Shown piece by piece: positions 28,013 to 36,975 of a stretch of 64,000 nt of DNA. This DNA comes from Fuscovulum ytuae (GTDB lineage Bacteria > Pseudomonadota > Alphaproteobacteria > Rhodobacterales > Rhodobacteraceae). The notes beneath the pieces were generated by a model. It had not been told where the DNA came from. It worked only from the letters and a program-made list of their open reading frames with translations, and made no database searches. How positions within the stretch are numbered: position 1 is the first letter of the stretch; every line of letters begins with the position of its first letter. The position numbers and the translations under genes are program-made. Location of the stretch: assembly GCF_029953595.1 (NCBI RefSeq), contig NZ_CP124535.1, forward strand, positions 3,021,001 to 3,085,000, given 5' to 3'.

Positions 28013-28483
28013 ATGGAAAAGATTCCGATGACGCGCGCGGGCTTCACCGCGCTGGATGAAGAGTTGAAGGTGTTGAAATCGGTCGAACGTCCCGCAGTGA
28101 TCCGCGCGATCGCCGAGGCGCGCGAACATGGCGACCTGTCGGAAAACGCCGAATACCACGCCGCGCGCGAAAAGCAGTCCTTCATCGAGGGCCGGATCAA
28201 GGAATTGGAAGGGATGCTGTCGCTTGCCGATGTCATCGACCCGTCGAAACTTTCGGGCGCGGTGAAATTCGGCGCGACGGTCACCATCGTCGACGAAGAC
28301 ACCGACGAAGAACGCACCTATCAAATCGTGGGTGAGGCCGAGGCCGATATCGAACGCGGGCTGTTGAACATCCGTTCGCCCATCGCGCGCGCGCTGATCG
28401 GCAAGGATGAAGGCGACAGCGTCGAGGTGAAAACCCCCGGCGGCACCAAAAGCTATGAGATCCTGACCATCCGCTATATCTGA
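28013..28483 (+). CDS. greA: Transcription elongation factor GreA
   Basis: 156 residues. N-terminal coiled coil with [22 protein letters not shown] and the acidic tip [22 protein letters not shown]-terminal FKBP-like domain ending SYEILTIRY. It rescues backtracked RNA polymerase by promoting transcript cleavage. Preceded by 297 bp shared with the divergent ETF-QO gene; apart from the palindrome at 27748 I see nothing distinct in that gap. Confidence 0.95.
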   Translation: MEKIPMTRAGFTALDEELKVLKSVERPAVIRAIAEAREHGDLSENAEYHAAREKQSFIEGRIKELEGMLSLADVIDPSKLSGAVKFGATVTIVDEDTDEERTYQIVGEAEADIERGLLNIRSPIARALIGKDEGDSVEVKTPGGTKSYEILTIRYI

Positions 28484-28510
28484 CGCAAGCGAAGGAGACC
28501 GGGGAACGGC

Positions 28511-29509
28511 ATGGCGCAAGACCGCGAAAAGCCCGAACCATTGGGCATGTTCCTGCGCAGCGAGGACAGCCCCCCCTTCGGCCCGACCGAGATTGTCGCC
28601 GCCCTTCTGGCGCTGGTCTGGGTTGTGGCCGTGATCGCCTATGCGCTGATCTCGCCTGCCTCTGATGGCGGCGGGCTGCTGGGTCTGGTGATGACGCTGC
28701 TGGTCGTGTTCCTGCCCTTGGCCCTGATCTGGGCGGCGGTCACCACCCTGCGGTCCGTCCGCGTCCTGCGGGCCGAGGCGGCACGGCTTCAGGCCACGGT
28801 CGATGCGATGCGCAATGCCTATCTTCTGTCGCAGCAGACTCAGGCCGCCATCAAGCCGGTGGTGGAACAGAAGTTGGACGAGGTGGCAGGCGTTCTTGCC
28901 ACCTTCCAAACCCGCCGCGACCCGGGCCTGACCGTGCCTTCCGCCGATCGTAAGGCCGCCCTCGTGCCGCCACACCGTGGGGCGCAGGACGAACAGCCCG
29001 CCCTCGCCCTTGGCACCCCGGCCGAGGAATTGCGCCCCCCCGTGTCCGTGGCCGATGCCATCCGCGCGCTGAACTTCCCCGAAAACCCGGATGATCGCGA
29101 AGGCTTCCGCGCGCTGCGCGCCGCGCTGGAAGATCGGAATACCGCCAAGCTGATCCGCGCGGCGCAGGACGTGCTGACCCTTCTGTCGCAAGAGGGCATC
29201 TATATGGATGACCTTCGCCCCGACCGCGCCCGCCCAGAACTCTGGCGGCGCTTTGCCCAAGGCGAACGCGGGCGCACCATCGCCGCGCTGGGCGGCATCC
29301 GCGACCGGTCCTCGCTGGCGCTGACGGCGGCACGGATGCGCGAAGATACCGTCTTTCGCGACGCCGCCCACCATTTCCTGCGCAGCTTCGACAAGACCTT
29401 TCAGGAATTCGAAAAGGTCGCCTCCGATGCCGATCTGGCGGAACTGGCCGATACGCGCACGGCGCGGGCCTTTATGTTGTTCGGCAGGGTGACGGGCATC
29501 TTCGACTGA
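28511..29509 (+). CDS. Conserved alphaproteobacterial membrane protein
   Basis: 332 residues. Two adjacent hydrophobic segments (about 25-48 and 57-80), a coiled-coil stretch (RAEAARLQATVDAMRNAYLLSQQTQAA), a variable linker and a helical C-terminal domain (DREGFRALRAALEDRNTAKLIRAAQDVLTLLSQEGIYMDDL). I do not recognise a named family. It follows greA by 27 bp and may be co-transcribed. Confidence 0.7.
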   Translation: MAQDREKPEPLGMFLRSEDSPPFGPTEIVAALLALVWVVAVIAYALISPASDGGGLLGLVMTLLVVFLPLALIWAAVTTLRSVRVLRAEAARLQATVDAMRNAYLLSQQTQAAIKPVVEQKLDEVAGVLATFQTRRDPGLTVPSADRKAALVPPHRGAQDEQPALALGTPAEELRPPVSVADAIRALNFPENPDDREGFRALRAALEDRNTAKLIRAAQDVLTLLSQEGIYMDDLRPDRARPELWRRFAQGERGRTIAALGGIRDRSSLALTAARMREDTVFRDAAHHFLRSFDKTFQEFEKVASDADLAELADTRTARAFMLFGRVTGIFD

Positions 29510-29515
29510 CGGCGG

Positions 29516-30559
29516 TCAGCAGGCCTGCCACAGCCATGCGCCATCCTCGGACAGATGCCGCGTCACCTGCCCCCGCTGCCGCAGGCAATTCAGATGCGCC
29601 ACCGATTCCACCAGTGCCATGCCAAATTCCGGTCCGTCGATCTGCCGCTTGAAAAGCGGCAGGAAACAGCCCGCCGCCACCTGTGGCGTGGCCAGGTGGT
29701 CCAGCAGACGCGCCAAGGCCCCCTCATGGTTGTCGATCATCTGCCGCAGCCTTAGGGGCAGCCCGGTGAAGGGCAGCTTATGCCCCGGCAGTACCAGCTG
29801 ATCCTCGCGCGCCAGCGGCTGAAATTGCGCGCAACTGTCCAGCCATTCCGTCAGCGGATCGGCATCGGGTTCCGTCGGATAAACGCCGATATTGGCCGAA
29901 ATCCCCGGCAATAGCTGATCGCCGCCAAGGATCAGCCCATCCTCCACGCTCCACAGCGTCGCATGTTCCGGTGCATGCCCATCGCCGCAGCGCACCTGCC
30001 AGCGGCGGCCCCCGGCGGTGACCACATCCCCCTCGCGGATGCGCGTGAAACCGGGGGGCAGTGCGGCCACCACATCGGCAAAGTTGAAAGGCCGCGTTGC
30101 GGCATAGGATGCCAGCCGATCCGCCCCCACCCCCGCGCGGCGCTGGAACTCCACCGCCTCTGCAACAGGCAAAGGATGTTCATCCAGAACCAGCATCCGC
30201 GCATAAAGCCAGCTTGTCCGCGTCGTCACCAATTCCGCCCCGCGCGACTGGAACCAGCCTGCCAGCCCGATGTGATCGGGGTGGTAATGCGTCACGATCA
30301 CGCGGGTAACAGGCTTGCCCGCCAAGGGGCCCGCCAAAAGCCCCTCCCAGATCGCCTTGGCGCGTTTCGATGCAAAGCCCGTATCGACCACCGTCCAGCC
30401 ATCGCCATCATCCAGCGCGAAGACATTCACATGATCCAGCGCCATCGGCAGCGGCAGGCGCAGCCACAGGATGCCGGGGGCAACCTCCACCGCCTGCCCT
30501 TCGGCAGGGGGCGTATCGAACGGGTAGCGGATCCCTGTCTCTGGCGTCGCGTCAGTCAT
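29516..30559 (-). CDS. Metallo-beta-lactamase-fold hydrolase
   Basis: 347 residues. Metal site THYHPDHIGLAG, a further His in DGHAPEH and GGDQLLP, and LVLPGHKLPF near the C-terminus place it in the MBL-fold hydrolase group close to glyoxalase II-like and LACTB2-like enzymes. Substrate unknown. It follows the acyl-CoA dehydrogenase gene by 24 bp, so a role in thioester or acyl catabolism is possible but only inferred. Confidence 0.82.
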   Translation of the reverse strand: MTDATPETGIRYPFDTPPAEGQAVEVAPGILWLRLPLPMALDHVNVFALDDGDGWTVVDTGFASKRAKAIWEGLLAGPLAGKPVTRVIVTHYHPDHIGLAGWFQSRGAELVTTRTSWLYARMLVLDEHPLPVAEAVEFQRRAGVGADRLASYAATRPFNFADVVAALPPGFTRIREGDVVTAGGRRWQVRCGDGHAPEHATLWSVEDGLILGGDQLLPGISANIGVYPTEPDADPLTEWLDSCAQFQPLAREDQLVLPGHKLPFTGLPLRLRQMIDNHEGALARLLDHLATPQVAAGCFLPLFKRQIDGPEFGMALVESVAHLNCLRQRGQVTRHLSEDGAWLWQAC

Positions 30560-30583
30560 GCCCCCGCCTTAAGCCGCCCGCCC

Positions 30584-32287
30584 TCACGCAGCAAGGTCTT
30601 CCGCCGACAGCGCATAAAGCCCCGCCGCGCCTTCCCGCGCCTCGGCCAGCAGGCCTGCATGGGCAGGCAGCAGCCGCCGGATCGCCACCCGCGCCAACGC
30701 CACCCGCGCGCCCCCGGCGGCATGGGCCGCCCGCAGATGGGCATCCGCCCCAAGCACAACGGCGAAGGCCCGCAAATACGGCACCGCCCCCGCAAAGCGA
30801 TCCGTCATGTCTTGCCGCAGCAGCGCCTCTGTCCCCTCGCGCAGCGCCTCGGCCGCGTTCCAGACATCCCCCGCCAGATCGGGCAGCGCGGCCCGCGCCG
30901 CCTCGGCTGCCGCCTGCACCTCGTCGATCAGGGCAAAGGCCGCCGCCCCGCCATCGGCCATCTTGCGCGCCGTCAGGTCCATCGCCTGAATGCCGTTCGT
31001 GCCTTCATAGATCGTCGTCACCCGCACATCGCGGGCGAATTGCGCGGCCCCGGTTTCTTCGATGAACCCCATCCCGCCATGGACCTGCACGCCCATCTGC
31101 GCCACCTCATGCCCCGTATCCGTGCCATAGGCCTTGGCAATCGGGGTCAACAGCGCCGCGCGCGCCTGCCATTCGGGTGCGCCCGTCGCTGCCGCCATGT
31201 CAATCGCCACCGCACAGGACAGCGCGATGGCACGCGCCGAAAAGACCTGCGCCCGCATAGAGGCCAGCATCCGCCGCACATCGGCATGGTCGGTGATCGC
31301 CGCGCGCCCGGTGGGGGTGCGCCCCTGCACCCGCCCCTCGGCATAGGCCAGCGCCTGCTGGAACGCCGCCTCGGCCACACCCACGCCTTGCACCGCCACG
31401 CCCAGCCGCGCGTTGTTCATCATGGTGAACATCGCCGCCATGCCCTTATGCGGCTCTCCCACCAGCCAGCCTGTCGCGCCATCATATTGCATCACGCAGG
31501 TGGGCGACCCGTGCAGACCCAGCTTATGTTCCAAGGACACGACCGACAGGTTGTTCCTCTGGCCCGGGTTCCCTGCGGCATCCGGGATGAATTTCGGCAC
31601 GAGGAAAAGGCTGATCCCCGCCGTCCCCGCCGCACCATCCGGCAGACGGGCCAGCACCAGATGGCAGATATTCGGCAGGAAATCCGCATCCCCCCATGAG
31701 ATGTAAATCTTCTGCCCCGTGATCGCATAGCGACCATCACCCAGCGGCTCTGCCTTCGTGCGCAGCGCCCCCACATCCGACCCGGCCTGCGGTTCGGTCA
31801 GGTTCATGGTCCCGCCCCATTCCCCCGAAATCAATTTTGGCAAATAGATCGAACGCAGCGCCTCCGATGCGTGATGTTCCAGCGCCTCGATCTGCCCCTG
31901 TGTCAGAAGGGGGCCGATCTGCAAGGCAAGGCAAGCCCCCGCCAGCATTTCATTCACCGCCGTGGCCAGCGTCATCGGCAGGCCCATCCCGCCATTCTCT
32001 GCCCGCGCCGCCATCCCGATCCAGCCACCCTCGGCAATCGCGCGATAGCCGTCGGCAAAGCCGGGGGGGGTGCGCACGATGCCGTTTTCCAACCGTGCCG
32101 GGGTCTTGTCGCCCACGCGGTTCAGGGGCGCGATGGTAGTCTCGGCCAACCGCCCCGCCTCGGCCAGAATGGCGCGGGCCGTGTCGGGCGACGCGTCTGC
32201 GAAACGGTCGGTCGCCGCGACGCGCCCATAGCCCGTGACCAAAGACAGAAGCAGGTCGTAATCGGCAAGTGGCGCGCGGTAGGGCAT
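30584..32287 (-). CDS. Acyl-CoA dehydrogenase, long DmdC-like type
   Basis: 567 residues, longer than ordinary acyl-CoA dehydrogenases because of an extra N-terminal piece and a C-terminal domain of the AcylCoADH_C-like kind. FAD and substrate motifs include GGTMNLTEPQAGSDVG and KIYISWGDAD; the catalytic region contains YEGTNGIQAMDLTARK. The group includes the methylmercaptopropionyl-CoA dehydrogenase DmdC, but paralogues with other substrates are common, so the substrate is not assigned. ATG 32287 has GAAGGAAAG upstream. Confidence 0.87.
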   Translation of the reverse strand: MPYRAPLADYDLLLSLVTGYGRVAATDRFADASPDTARAILAEAGRLAETTIAPLNRVGDKTPARLENGIVRTPPGFADGYRAIAEGGWIGMAARAENGGMGLPMTLATAVNEMLAGACLALQIGPLLTQGQIEALEHHASEALRSIYLPKLISGEWGGTMNLTEPQAGSDVGALRTKAEPLGDGRYAITGQKIYISWGDADFLPNICHLVLARLPDGAAGTAGISLFLVPKFIPDAAGNPGQRNNLSVVSLEHKLGLHGSPTCVMQYDGATGWLVGEPHKGMAAMFTMMNNARLGVAVQGVGVAEAAFQQALAYAEGRVQGRTPTGRAAITDHADVRRMLASMRAQVFSARAIALSCAVAIDMAAATGAPEWQARAALLTPIAKAYGTDTGHEVAQMGVQVHGGMGFIEETGAAQFARDVRVTTIYEGTNGIQAMDLTARKMADGGAAAFALIDEVQAAAEAARAALPDLAGDVWNAAEALREGTEALLRQDMTDRFAGAVPYLRAFAVVLGADAHLRAAHAAGGARVALARVAIRRLLPAHAGLLAEAREGAAGLYALSAEDLAA

Positions 32288-32412
32288 GGGTCTTTCCTTC
32301 GAAGGCGCTGTCGCGGGCGGCTTGGCATCGGGGCCCTGCCGCGCTAGGACAGCGGACCTGCAAAGGTTTACAGCCCCGCGCCCCCCACTCAAGCCCAACG
32401 CTGCGTCACGAC

Positions 32413-33366
32413 ATGACCGATACCCTGACCCTGGCCCCCACGACCGACGGCCTCGCCCGCGCGGCGGGTCTGTTGCGCGCAGGCGGCTTGGTCGCCTTTC
32501 CCACGGAAACGGTCTATGGCCTTGGCGGCGATGCACGAAATGACCGGGCGGTGGCGGCGATCTTTGCTGCCAAAGGACGGCCCAGCTTCAACCCCCTGAT
32601 CGTGCATGTCCCCGATATGGAGGCCGCGCGCAGCGTGGCCCGCTTCGACGCGCGGGCCGAGGCATTGGCGGCGACCTTCTGGCCCGGTCCTCTGACCCTT
32701 GTCCTGCCCCTGCGGCTTGATGCCGGGATATCGCCCCTCGTGACGGCGGGCCTGCCCACGGTGGCCGTGCGCCTGCCCGCACATCCCGTGGCGCAGGGCT
32801 TGCTGCGCGCCTTTGGTGGGCCGCTCGCGGCACCTTCGGCCAATCCGTCGGGCAAGGTGTCGCCCACGCGGGCGGATCACGTGCTGGCGGGGCTTTCAGG
32901 CCGTATCGTGGCGGTGGTCGATGGCGGGCCCTGCGCGGTGGGGGTGGAATCCACCATCATCGGGTTGGACGGTGACCCCGCCCTCCTCCGCCCCGGCGGC
33001 GTGACGGTCGAGGCGCTGGAGGCCGCCCTTGGCCAATCCCTGCAGGCGGGCGGGTCTGAAACCCGCCCCAATGCGCCCGGCCAACTGGCCAGCCATTACG
33101 CCCCCGGCGCGCCGGTCCGGCTGAACGTCACCGCGCCCGAGGCGGGCGAGGTCTGGGTGGGCTTCGGCCCCTGTCCCGGCGCGGCGCTCTCGCTTTCTGA
33201 AACGGGCGATGATGTCGAGGCGGCGGCCCGCCTCTTCCATATTCTCCGGCAGGCGGATGATCTGGCAGGTCCCGCAGGCCGCATCGCCTTTGCCCCTATC
33301 CCCGACCGTGGCCTTGGCCGGGCCATCAACGACCGCCTTCGCCGCGCCGCCGCCCCCCGAGGGTAA
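32413..33366 (+). CDS. L-threonylcarbamoyladenylate synthase (Sua5 type)
   Basis: 317 residues: YrdC/Sua5 domain with GGLVAFPTETVYGLGGDA, KGRPSFNPLIVHV, LPLVLPLR-type LTLVLPLRLDAG, APSANPSGKVSPT and STIIGL, followed by a C-terminal Sua5 domain starting at SHYAPGAPVRLN. It makes threonylcarbamoyl-AMP for the t6A37 modification of tRNA. ATG 32413 lies in the divergent gap before the acyl-CoA dehydrogenase. Confidence 0.92.
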   Translation: MTDTLTLAPTTDGLARAAGLLRAGGLVAFPTETVYGLGGDARNDRAVAAIFAAKGRPSFNPLIVHVPDMEAARSVARFDARAEALAATFWPGPLTLVLPLRLDAGISPLVTAGLPTVAVRLPAHPVAQGLLRAFGGPLAAPSANPSGKVSPTRADHVLAGLSGRIVAVVDGGPCAVGVESTIIGLDGDPALLRPGGVTVEALEAALGQSLQAGGSETRPNAPGQLASHYAPGAPVRLNVTAPEAGEVWVGFGPCPGAALSLSETGDDVEAAARLFHILRQADDLAGPAGRIAFAPIPDRGLGRAINDRLRRAAAPRG

Positions 33367-33442
33367 TCACCGCCCTTGCAACCCCGCCCCCGATCCCGTT
33401 CCCTAGGGCCGCGACAGGGGGGGCAGGCACGGGGGGCAGGCC

Positions 33443-33925
33443 ATGACAGACGACATCCATACCACCGCCGAGGCGATCGAGGCTTCGGCCCTCCCGCGCG
33501 CCAAGGCCGTGCATTCCGACCCGTCGCAATGCGGCGCGCTGGAAACCGCGCCCCTCCCCAAGGCCGCCACCCGCCGCAAGGTCGAAGAGAAAAGCCCCGC
33601 TGAATGGGCCTATGAGCGCCTCATCCTTTATATCCAGAACTTCGAGGCACAGCTGGACGCCGATCACGAGGTGGCGATGGGTTTCGCAGGCGGGCAGGCC
33701 GGGGTTCTGGCCATCGAAGGCGTCGGCTTCTTCGACCCCGATCTTGTCACGTTCTATGGCCGCGACGAGGACGGGCTGAAGACCCAGCTCATCCAGCATG
33801 TCAGTCAGTTGAACGTCCTTCTGCGCGCCATTCCAAAGGAACAACCCGAAGAACCGCCCCGCCGCATCGGCTTTCAGATGATGTCGCAATGGGCAGGCGG
33901 CGAATCCGGCGATGCTTCGGCCTGA
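33443..33925 (+). CDS. Conserved hypothetical protein (DUF6173-like)
   Basis: 160 residues. A variable start, then AEWAYERLILYIQNFEAQLDADHEVAMGFAGGQAGVLAIEGVGFFDPDLVTFYGRD, which is strongly patterned like a conserved domain; from memory it resembles DUF6173. No catalytic motif is evident. It stands alone with 76 bp upstream. Confidence 0.6.
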   Translation: MTDDIHTTAEAIEASALPRAKAVHSDPSQCGALETAPLPKAATRRKVEEKSPAEWAYERLILYIQNFEAQLDADHEVAMGFAGGQAGVLAIEGVGFFDPDLVTFYGRDEDGLKTQLIQHVSQLNVLLRAIPKEQPEEPPRRIGFQMMSQWAGGESGDASA

Positions 33926-34000
33926 TGGGGCGCGCTGCAAGGGGTGACAGGCAGGCGTGAATCGGGTATTCGGCGCAGAAAGACGGAAAAGGGAACCGAC

Positions 34001-34147
34001 ATGGCCGACCATAACCACGAATTCAAGCCGGGCAGCATGGACATCCGGGCGCAGGAAAAGACCTTCGCGGGCTTCATGAAGTTCACGCAATGGGGCGTGA
34101 TCATCATCTTCGCGATCCTGATCTTCCTCGCCCTCGCCGGCGCCTGA
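34001..34147 (+). CDS. aa3-type cytochrome c oxidase subunit IV
   Basis: 48 residues: MADHNHEFKPGSMDIRAQEKTFAGFMKF then one membrane helix (WGVIIIFAILIFLALAGA). This is the small bacterial aa3 oxidase subunit IV seen in Paracoccus and Rhodobacter, encoded apart from the main oxidase genes. ATG 34001 is the start consistent with the family. Confidence 0.88.
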   Translation: MADHNHEFKPGSMDIRAQEKTFAGFMKFTQWGVIIIFAILIFLALAGA

Positions 34148-34182
34148 GGCAGGACCCGCCCCCTTTATTTCAGGACCTGATC

Positions 34183-34791
34183 ATGTTGCGCGCCGTTTTG
34201 GCACTTCTCGCGCTCCTCACGCTTGCGGCTTGCGGGGCAGAACCCGTCTGGGCCCCCGAGGAACGGGTGCAGGCGGCGCGCTACGTGCATGATGGCCCGA
34301 ACGCGATCACGCTTTTTACCGTGATCAACAACCGCTCCAACGCCGGGGCGCATAGCGGGCTGATGGTCAACGATTCCGAACGGATCATGTTCGATCCGGC
34401 TGGAACCTGGAACCATCCCCGCATCCCCGAACGCAACGATGTGCATTACGGGATCACCCCGCGCATCGTGGATTTCTACATCGACTATCACGCGCGCGAA
34501 ACGTTCCGCGTGGTCGAACAGACCATCGTCGTGTCACCCGGCGTGGCCGATCTGGTCGCGCGCCGGGTCAAGGAATATGGCGCGGTGCCAAAGGCGCAAT
34601 GCGCGCGGTCGATCACCGATGTTCTGCGTGGCGTGCCCGGGTTCGAATCCATCCGTTCCACTTGGTATCCGAACAAGCTGATGGAAGATTTCGGCCGCCT
34701 TCCCGGCGTCACCACTCGCGTCATCTATGACGAGGATGCCGATAAGAATCACGGCGTCCTTCTGGTGCAATCGGCGCAATCGCCGCTTTAA
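34183..34791 (+). CDS. Lipoprotein, possible permuted NlpC/P60-like fold
   Basis: 202 residues with signal MLRAVLALLALLTLAACGAE (lipobox LTLAAC, C17). The mature part has GAHSGLMV (H57) and, later, KAQCARSITDVL (C140). His first and then an N/Q-C-x-x-S/F-x-x-D-x-L motif is the order seen in circularly permuted NlpC/P60-like hydrolases, where Cys and His are catalytic. This is a motif-level inference. It lies 35 bp after the oxidase subunit gene and its stop overlaps that of azlD. Confidence 0.6.
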   Translation: MLRAVLALLALLTLAACGAEPVWAPEERVQAARYVHDGPNAITLFTVINNRSNAGAHSGLMVNDSERIMFDPAGTWNHPRIPERNDVHYGITPRIVDFYIDYHARETFRVVEQTIVVSPGVADLVARRVKEYGAVPKAQCARSITDVLRGVPGFESIRSTWYPNKLMEDFGRLPGVTTRVIYDEDADKNHGVLLVQSAQSPL

Positions 34792-35114
34792 CCCACCGTC
34801 GCCAGCAGCACGAACAGCGTCCCGCCTCCGGCAAGGATCGCCCCCATCGTGCTGCGCGTGGCCACCCCCACCGCCAGCGTGACCAAGGCAGCGGCGAGCC
34901 GCGCGGGGTCCGTCTCGCCTCCCGTCGCGGGCGGCCACAAGACGCCCGGTGCCACCAACGCGGGCAGCACCGCCACCGCCGTGTAGCGCAGGGCCCGCGT
35001 CAGCCAAAGGGGCAGGGGCCGCGCCCCCAGCGTGCCAAGAAAGGAAAAGCGGATCGCATAGGTGCCAAGGGCCAGCGCGGGCAGCACGATCCAGAAGGTG
35101 GTCTTGTCGATCAT
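34788..35114 (-). CDS. azlD: AzlD-type branched-chain amino acid transport subunit
   Basis: 108 residues, four hydrophobic segments, starting MIDKTTFWIVLPALALGTYAIRFSFL and containing RALRYTAVAVLPALVAP, the AzlD pattern. Together with AzlC it would form a two-part exporter of branched-chain amino acids. It overlaps azlC by ATGA (35111-35114). Confidence 0.85.
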   Translation of the reverse strand: MIDKTTFWIVLPALALGTYAIRFSFLGTLGARPLPLWLTRALRYTAVAVLPALVAPGVLWPPATGGETDPARLAAALVTLAVGVATRSTMGAILAGGGTLFVLLATVG

Positions 35115-35815
35115 CCCCGCCGCAACTCCAACCACCGCTCCAGCCCCGCACCCACCGCCATGGCGACCGATGCCGCCACCAGCAAGCCCGTGCCATAAGG
35201 CATCCCCGCCAAGGCCAGCGCCATCACGATCGACACCCCCGCCGCCGCCAGATGCGGCAGGCTGCGCAGCATTGGCGCAACCATGGCCAGAAAGGTGATC
35301 GGCAGCGCGAAATCCAACGCATAATCCGGCGGGATCGCCCGCCCGATCATCGCCCCCGCAAGCGACGCCATGAACCACAAAGGCGCCACCGCCACCACCG
35401 CACCAAAGAACACCGCCCGCTTTTCCTGCGCGGTCATGCCGGGGCGGCGGTCAATCTCGGCCACGGTTGTGGCGAAGCTCTGATCCACAAGGAAATAGGC
35501 CATGAGCGCCCGCGACCGCAGCGGCAATTCCCCGAAATGCGGGGCCAGCGTCACCGAATACATCACCATCCGCAGGTTCACCGCCAGCGCTGTGGCCAGC
35601 ACCACCAGAACCGGCGCATTTTCCTGCATCGTCTGAAGCGCCGCGAATTGCGACGCGCCCGCAAAGACGGAAACGGAAAACAGCATCGCCTCCGCGACGT
35701 TTAGCCCGGCTTCCGTTGCCACCACCCCGAACAACAGCGCGAAAGGGCCGACGACCACCGTCATCGGCAGGGCGGCCAGCAGGCCGCGCAGAAATGCGGT
35801 GCGATGGGGGGTCAT
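35111..35815 (-). CDS. azlC: AzlC-type branched-chain amino acid permease
   Basis: 234 residues with about six to eight hydrophobic segments. FAGASQFAALQTM, NLRMVMYS and FLVDQSFATT are hallmark AzlC motifs. Translationally coupled to azlD. Probable amino-acid export; substrate range not shown by sequence. Confidence 0.9.
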   Translation of the reverse strand: MTPHRTAFLRGLLAALPMTVVVGPFALLFGVVATEAGLNVAEAMLFSVSVFAGASQFAALQTMQENAPVLVVLATALAVNLRMVMYSVTLAPHFGELPLRSRALMAYFLVDQSFATTVAEIDRRPGMTAQEKRAVFFGAVVAVAPLWFMASLAGAMIGRAIPPDYALDFALPITFLAMVAPMLRSLPHLAAAGVSIVMALALAGMPYGTGLLVAASVAMAVGAGLERWLELRRG

Positions 35816-35896
35816 GGGCGAAGAGACATCCGGCCTCGCGCTTTACCTTGCGCAAGGAAGGGCTTAGGCCTTTCCGCAGCAAAGGGAAAGATCAGG

Positions 35897-36487
35897 ATGC
35901 GGATTTTCGGGGTGATCCTTGCAGGCGGGCAGGGGAGGCGGATGGGCGGGGCCGACAAGGCCCTTCTGCCGCTGGCCGGTCGCCCCCTGATCGCCCATGC
36001 GCTGGATCGGCTGGAACCCCAGGTCGAAGGTCTGGCCATCAGCGCGAATGGCGATCCCGCGCGGTTCGCGCCCTATGGTCTGACGGTCTTGGCAGATCAG
36101 GACGGCTCGCATGGCCCCCTCTCCGGCCTGCTCGCCGCGCTGGGCTGGGCCGCGTCCCACGGCGCGACCCATCTGGTGACGGCTCCCGTCGATGCGCCCT
36201 TCCTGCCGCCCGATCTGGTGCCGCGCCTTCTTCTGGCCGCCGAAGGCACGGGGGTGGCGCTGGCCCGATCGGGTGGCAATGATCATCCCACCTGCGGCCT
36301 TTGGCCCGTCACCGCGCGCGCGGCGCTGGCCACCTTCCTTGCCAGCGGCGCCAAGCCGCGCGTCCGCGACTTTGCCGATAGCCTTGCTGCGGCCCGCGCC
36401 GATTTCCCCGCCGATGGGGCCTTCGCCAATCTCAACACGCCTGAAGACCTTGCCACCGCCGAGGCACGCATAAGGGGCGCGGCATGA
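35897..36487 (+). CDS. mobA: Molybdenum cofactor guanylyltransferase
   Basis: 196 residues, GT-A nucleotidyltransferase: GVILAGGQGRRMGGADKALLPL at the N-terminus and LVTAPVDAPFLP as the metal-binding region, both typical of MobA. It attaches GMP to molybdopterin. It overlaps mobB by ATGA. ATG 35897 lies at the conserved MRIFGVILAGG start. Confidence 0.9.
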   Translation: MRIFGVILAGGQGRRMGGADKALLPLAGRPLIAHALDRLEPQVEGLAISANGDPARFAPYGLTVLADQDGSHGPLSGLLAALGWAASHGATHLVTAPVDAPFLPPDLVPRLLLAAEGTGVALARSGGNDHPTCGLWPVTARAALATFLASGAKPRVRDFADSLAAARADFPADGAFANLNTPEDLATAEARIRGAA

Positions 36488-36975
36488 GGGTCTATGGCGT
36501 CATCGGCTGGAAAAATTCGGGCAAGACCAGCCTGATGGAACGGCTGGTGGCTGAAATCACCGCGCGTGGCTTCTCCGTCTCTACCGTCAAACATGTCCAT
36601 CACGAGGTGGACCTTGATCAGCCGGGGAAAGACACCTTCCGCCACCGTCAGGCCGGCGCGCGCGAGGTGGTGCTGGCCTCCAAGGATCGCTTTGCCCTGA
36701 TGGTGGAACATCGCGGCCCCGAACCCGACCTTGCCGCCGTGCTGGCCCGGCTTGCCCCCGTCGATCTGGTGCTGGTCGAAGGTTACAAGCGCGATTCCCA
36801 TCGCAAGGTCGAGGTGTGGCGGCGCGAAACCGGCCAACCCCTGATCCAGACGGGCGACCCGCTGGTCCGCGCCGTGGCGACGGATGCGGCGGGCCTTGCC
36901 CTGCCCGTGCCGGTCCTTGACCTGAACGATACCAAGGCGGTTGCCGATTTCATTTTGGCCGAGGTTGGGCTGTGA
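36484..36975 (+). CDS. mobB: Molybdopterin-guanine dinucleotide biosynthesis protein B
   Basis: 163-residue P-loop protein with GWKNSGKTSLMERLV (Walker A), VKHVHHEVDLDQPGKDTFRHRQAGA and LVLVEGYKRDSHRKVEVWR, all typical of MobB, the GTP-binding helper of MobA. Coupled to mobA before it and to the next gene by GTGA (36972-36975). Confidence 0.92.
   Translation: MRVYGVIGWKNSGKTSLMERLVAEITARGFSVSTVKHVHHEVDLDQPGKDTFRHRQAGAREVVLASKDRFALMVEHRGPEPDLAAVLARLAPVDLVLVEGYKRDSHRKVEVWRRETGQPLIQTGDPLVRAVATDAAGLALPVPVLDLNDTKAVADFILAEVGL

Noticed and set aside
34639-34651. GGGTTCGAATCC, resembling a tRNA T-loop
   Set aside because: It is inside the lipoprotein gene (encoding PGFES) and no acceptor stem, D-arm or anticodon arm can be drawn around it.
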